Of a stretch of 6,729 nucleotides of DNA, positions 4,812 to 6,729 are shown piece by piece. The notes under the pieces are model-generated. The model ran no database searches, was not told the origin of the DNA, and worked only from the letters and a program-made list of their open reading frames with translations. How positions within the stretch are numbered: the first letter of the stretch is position 1; the number at the start of each line of letters is the position of its first letter. A program made the translations under genes and the position numbers. This stretch comes from Nanobdellota archaeon (GTDB taxonomy: Archaea > Nanobdellota > Nanobdellia > Woesearchaeales > GCA-2686295), in the NCBI GenBank assembly GCA_018812505.1, contig JAHJDK010000240.1:1-6729 (forward strand). The letters run 5' to 3'.

Positions 4812-5711
4812 TTAAAGATTATTTGCCATGTCTTGTAACACTTCATAGCCTGCCTGTATTCTTTCTTCAGCAGTTTTTGGTCCTGTAATTGCTCTTCCAA
4901 TGACTAGGTAGCTTGAACCATCTTGAACTGCATTTCCTGGTGTGAATACTCTCATTTGGTCTGCACCTGCAGGCGTATTTGGTCCTTTGATTCCTGGTGT
5001 TACATAGATAAAATCTTTTGGTAATGAGTCTCTTACTGCATAAAGGTCTGCTGCTGAACAAACAATTCCATCAAGTCCTGCTTCAACTGACATTTCTGCT
5101 AAGTTTAGTACTTGTTGTTCTATAACATTACATCTAAGTCCTTTTTTATCGTTTATGAGCAGATTTTCATATCCTTTCATTCCTAATATTTGTGCAAATT
5201 CTGCTTGTAATTCTATATTATCACCTTTCATTCCAAAGTATGGCTCTAATTCTTTAGTGGTCATATTTGGTATTAGTGGTTTGTTGATTCTTAAGTAATC
5301 TGCAGGTCCAATACTTGTAAGAATTGTAACTCCAATTACTTTTGGTTTGTAGTCTAAATTAGATCCTGCTATTAGTGTACCATTCACAGCTTCTTCAAGC
5401 ATTTTCATCCCGCCTGATGCATGAACATTAAACATCAATACTCCTTTTTCGCTTGCAGCTTTTGCAGCTCCTAAAACTGTGTTTGGTATGTCATTATATT
5501 TCAAATCTAAGAATATGTCTGCTCCATATTTTTGAACCATTTCAACAACTGGTGGTCCAAATCTCGTGTATGATTCTTTACCTATTTTGAATAATCCTAC
5601 AACTGAACTTAATTCTCTTACTCTTGCTTCTGCTTTATCTAATGTTGCTAGTCCATCAAGTGGTAAGCAAACCATTTTCCTTGCTTGTTTTTCTTTTTCT
5701 GTTAATTCCAT
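4812..5711 (-). CDS. pyrF: Orotidine 5'-phosphate decarboxylase with a mid-barrel insertion
   Basis: Catalyses OMP to UMP, the last step of de novo UMP synthesis, in the cytoplasm. The 299-residue TIM-barrel shows CLPLDG (15-20), FKIG (41-44), the catalytic array DLKYNDIPNT with D69, K71 and D74, FNVHASGG (94-101), GVTILTS (127-133), AGLDGIVCSA (211-220), TPGI (238-241) and the phosphate-binding IGRAIT (271-276). Usual members have about 210-245 residues. The excess lies between LTS and AGLDG, at about 134-204, where E. coli-type enzymes have some 22 residues, so roughly 50 extra residues (including NKPLIPNMTTKELEPYFGMK) are inserted after barrel strand 5. All catalytic residues remain, so it should be active. 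GAGGT seven bases before the ATG fixes the start. The gene is downstream of pyrE and the pyrD remnant in one operon. Confidence 0.93.
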   Translation of the reverse strand: MELTEKEKQARKMVCLPLDGLATLDKAEARVRELSSVVGLFKIGKESYTRFGPPVVEMVQKYGADIFLDLKYNDIPNTVLGAAKAASEKGVLMFNVHASGGMKMLEEAVNGTLIAGSNLDYKPKVIGVTILTSIGPADYLRINKPLIPNMTTKELEPYFGMKGDNIELQAEFAQILGMKGYENLLINDKKGLRCNVIEQQVLNLAEMSVEAGLDGIVCSAADLYAVRDSLPKDFIYVTPGIKGPNTPAGADQMRVFTPGNAVQDGSSYLVIGRAITGPKTAEERIQAGYEVLQDMANNL

Positions 5712-5718
5712 TTTTTTT

Positions 5719-5723
5719 ACCTC
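5719..5723 (-). promoter_or_regulatory. Shine-Dalgarno of pyrF
   Basis: GAGGT on the - strand with seven bases to the ATG at 5711. It begins just after the stop of the pyrD remnant, so pyrF translation is intact despite the loss of most of pyrD. Confidence 0.75.
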
Positions 5724-5724
5724 T

Positions 5725-5898
5725 CTATTTAAGTTTCAGATTTCCTGCTCTTGGTTCTGGCCCGATGCTCTTTGTTGTTATGACACCGATTTCAGGAATC
5801 TCGTTTGCTATTCTCTCGATTGTTTTTGCACTTGTTGTGACAATCCCTGATGGTATTGTAAAAATTCCTGATATTTTTCCCCCTAAAAACTCTTTCAT
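5725..5898 (-). pseudogene. pyrD: 5' remnant of dihydroorotate dehydrogenase gene (pyrD), 57 codons
   Basis: Translation by hand gives 57 residues starting MKEFLGGKISGIF, then TIPSGIVTTSAKTIERIANE and IPEIGVITTKSIGPEPRAGN, ending LKLK and a TAG stop. The PSGI, GVITTKS and PRxGN elements are those of the N-terminus of class 1 dihydroorotate dehydrogenases, the flavoenzyme oxidising dihydroorotate to orotate; the family normally has about 300 or more residues and continues REPI after GN. Here the reading frame leaves the family after residue 53 and ends four codons later. The ATG overlaps the pyrE stop as ATGA, typical of a coupled operon gene, and there is no frameshift inside the retained part. 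Most of the barrel, including the catalytic base and much of the FMN site, is gone, so it cannot be an active enzyme. An internal deletion joining codon 53 to the last codons is the simplest reading; misassembly is possible. Confidence 0.8.
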
Positions 5899-6620
5899 AT
5901 TAGTTTTAGCGGTTGTAATCCGTATTCGTCAAATTCTTTTTCTATTGACTTAGCTATTGTTATTGCTTGCTCGCCTTTTATTATTCCTTTATCTAGTGCG
6001 TGTGCAAAAGCTAGTGGTAAAAGTTCGTGTGCATTGCTCATTGCTTTGTACACTACTCCTTTTTCGTTTACTGCTTGTTCTACGCCTGATTTAAGGTCTA
6101 GTGTTAGTTCCATTCTGTTTGTTAATCCGATTGCAATTGCTACGTTGACTTCTGCATCTGTTAAGTTGTCGATTGTTGTTAGTAATGATCCGCCTGTAGT
6201 TGTTACATCTTCTATTATTGCAGTGTATCCTTTCGGCATTCCTATGAAGTATCTGTCTTTTGCATCTCCGTGTGGTTTTGGACTTCCTCGTCCCATTGAT
6301 AAAACATATTGTCCTGGTTTTGCTTCAACATCGTCTGCTACTTTCACAAGTTGAGTCACAATTGCTATTTTAGTTGCTCCTTCTGGAACTCCATAAAACG
6401 TTTCTGTTGGTATTTCACTTTTTGCTGAAAAGTCGTTTGCAAAATCTAACACATAATATGCTAGATCAATTATAAGTACAGGATCCGATGTTGGTGTTCT
6501 CCAGTTAACATACCAGTGTGACATTCTTCCTGATTTTAGTTTTTTTGCTTCTGGAAAGAATCCTATAATGTTGTTGTCTATTATGAAATTATTAAATGCT
6601 TCTTGGTCAAATTCACTCAT
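5895..6620 (-). CDS. pyrE: Orotate phosphoribosyltransferase
   Basis: Transfers the phosphoribosyl group of PRPP to orotate, giving OMP for PyrF. The 241-residue protein has the type I PRTase signature IIEDVTTTGGS at 135-145 (acidic pair E137-D138, then TTGGS phosphate loop). Other OPRTase features are LKSGRMSHWYVNWR at 28-41, YGVPEGATKIA at 76-86, and the flexible catalytic-loop region VLSMGRGSPKPHGDAKDR at 106-123. Length is slightly above the usual 180-230 because of a C-terminal helical extension (about 205-241). Start ATG 6620 is set by GGAGG nine bases upstream; a longer frame from GTG 6674 would run through the promoter. It is the first gene of the operon, its TGA overlapping the start of the pyrD remnant. 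Several distantly related OPRTases of DPANN and CPR genomes look like this, by recollection. Confidence 0.93.
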   Translation of the reverse strand: MSEFDQEAFNNFIIDNNIIGFFPEAKKLKSGRMSHWYVNWRTPTSDPVLIIDLAYYVLDFANDFSAKSEIPTETFYGVPEGATKIAIVTQLVKVADDVEAKPGQYVLSMGRGSPKPHGDAKDRYFIGMPKGYTAIIEDVTTTGGSLLTTIDNLTDAEVNVAIAIGLTNRMELTLDLKSGVEQAVNEKGVVYKAMSNAHELLPLAFAHALDKGIIKGEQAITIAKSIEKEFDEYGLQPLKLI

Positions 6621-6629
6621 TTTCTTTTT

Positions 6630-6634
6630 CCTCC
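6630..6634 (-). promoter_or_regulatory. Shine-Dalgarno of pyrE
   Basis: GGAGG on the - strand, nine bases before the ATG at 6620. It is the only first-of-operon gene here with a real leader and a strong SD; the others look leaderless. Confidence 0.75.
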
Positions 6635-6676
6635 GTTTAATCTTTATTGATGGGGATTTTAGGAATCTAACCACCC

Positions 6677-6685
6677 TTATATAGA
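6677..6685 (-). promoter_or_regulatory. TATA box of the pyr operon
   Basis: On the - strand this reads CTATATAAG. Transcription would begin near 6655, giving a leader of about 35 bases that contains the pyrE SD. The position rules out a coding start at 6674. Confidence 0.55.
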
Positions 6686-6706
6686 TTACTATTTATGGGG
6701 GAGTAC

Positions 6707-6722
6707 ATATAAAAAAAGAATT
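6707..6722 (-). terminator. Possible T-rich terminator of a gene beyond the right edge
   Basis: The - strand carries a T-run (TTCTTTTTTTATATG) just upstream of the pyr promoter. It could end a - strand gene lying outside the window; no coding sequence is visible to confirm this. Confidence 0.25.
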
Positions 6723-6729
6723 AAAATTA

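Noticed and set aside
4867..5061. Open frame on the - strand in another phase of pyrF
   Set aside because: Overlaps conserved pyrF codons in a different frame; Arg/Lys/Cys-rich nonsense composition. The frame 4633-4815 on the + strand was dropped for the same reason, being antisense to the PIN fragment.
5566..5953. Two overlapping hydrophobic open frames on the + strand across the pyrF start, pyrD remnant and pyrE end
   Set aside because: They look like membrane peptides only because they are the complement of Lys/Glu-rich coding sequence. The - strand in this stretch holds the pyrD remnant with family motifs and operon coupling.
6034..6354. Open frame of 106 codons on the + strand
   Set aside because: Exactly antisense to the pyrE catalytic region.
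6695..6729. Possible start of a + strand gene after GGGGGAG at the right edge
   Set aside because: ATG 6695 stops after five codons, and the only frame open to the edge would need an ATA start; too little sequence to call.

Overview
The window looks like a piece of an AT-rich archaeal genome, most likely from a small DPANN-type archaeon (Woesearchaeota/Pacearchaeota-like). This is an inference. It rests on TATA-like boxes about 25-27 bases upstream of the start codon of stand-alone genes, with almost no room for a leader. It also rests on Shine-Dalgarno (SD) motifs that appear mainly inside operons, poly-T termination instead of clear stem-loops, and gene families common in archaea (COG1342/DUF134, the NifX-like family, split permeases, VapBC-type parts).

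Left part, + strand, 1-1464: a tight four-gene operon. It holds two half-permeases of the YraQ/ArsP-like (COG0701) type, the first cut by the window edge, then a DUF134 helix-turn-helix protein with a C-terminal zinc-ribbon-like tail, then a NifX/NifB-like (COG1433) protein. Junctions are a 4-base ATGA overlap, a 1-base gap, and an SD overlapping a stop codon. A T-rich stretch at 1482-1495 probably ends it.

Middle part, about 1606-4591: independent genes with their own promoters. These are an HD-domain phosphohydrolase (-), a DUF1385/YqhQ-like membrane protein (+), a small charged helical protein (-) whose end overlaps the DUF1385 gene, a P-loop nucleotide kinase-like protein (+), and a ribbon-helix-helix antitoxin-like protein (+). 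The antitoxin tail overlaps the tail of a shortened PIN-domain (VapC-like) frame on the - strand.

Right part, - strand, 6685 down to 4584: a pyrimidine operon read pyrE - remnant of pyrD - pyrF - PIN fragment. PyrE and PyrF convert orotate to UMP. Between them, 5725-5898 codes for a 57-residue peptide that matches the start of dihydroorotate dehydrogenase and then stops. The start of this pyrD remnant is still coupled to the pyrE stop, and pyrF still has a good SD. If real, the operon has lost the orotate-making step but kept the orotate-using steps, which would suit an organism that takes orotate or dihydroorotate products from a host or neighbour. PyrF carries an insertion of about 50 residues in the middle of its barrel.

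No RNA genes, CRISPR arrays, insertion sequences or complete mobile elements were seen. The most notable signals are the truncated pyrD, the broken and convergent RHH/PIN pair, the enlarged PyrF and the HD protein that has lost its GYP segment.
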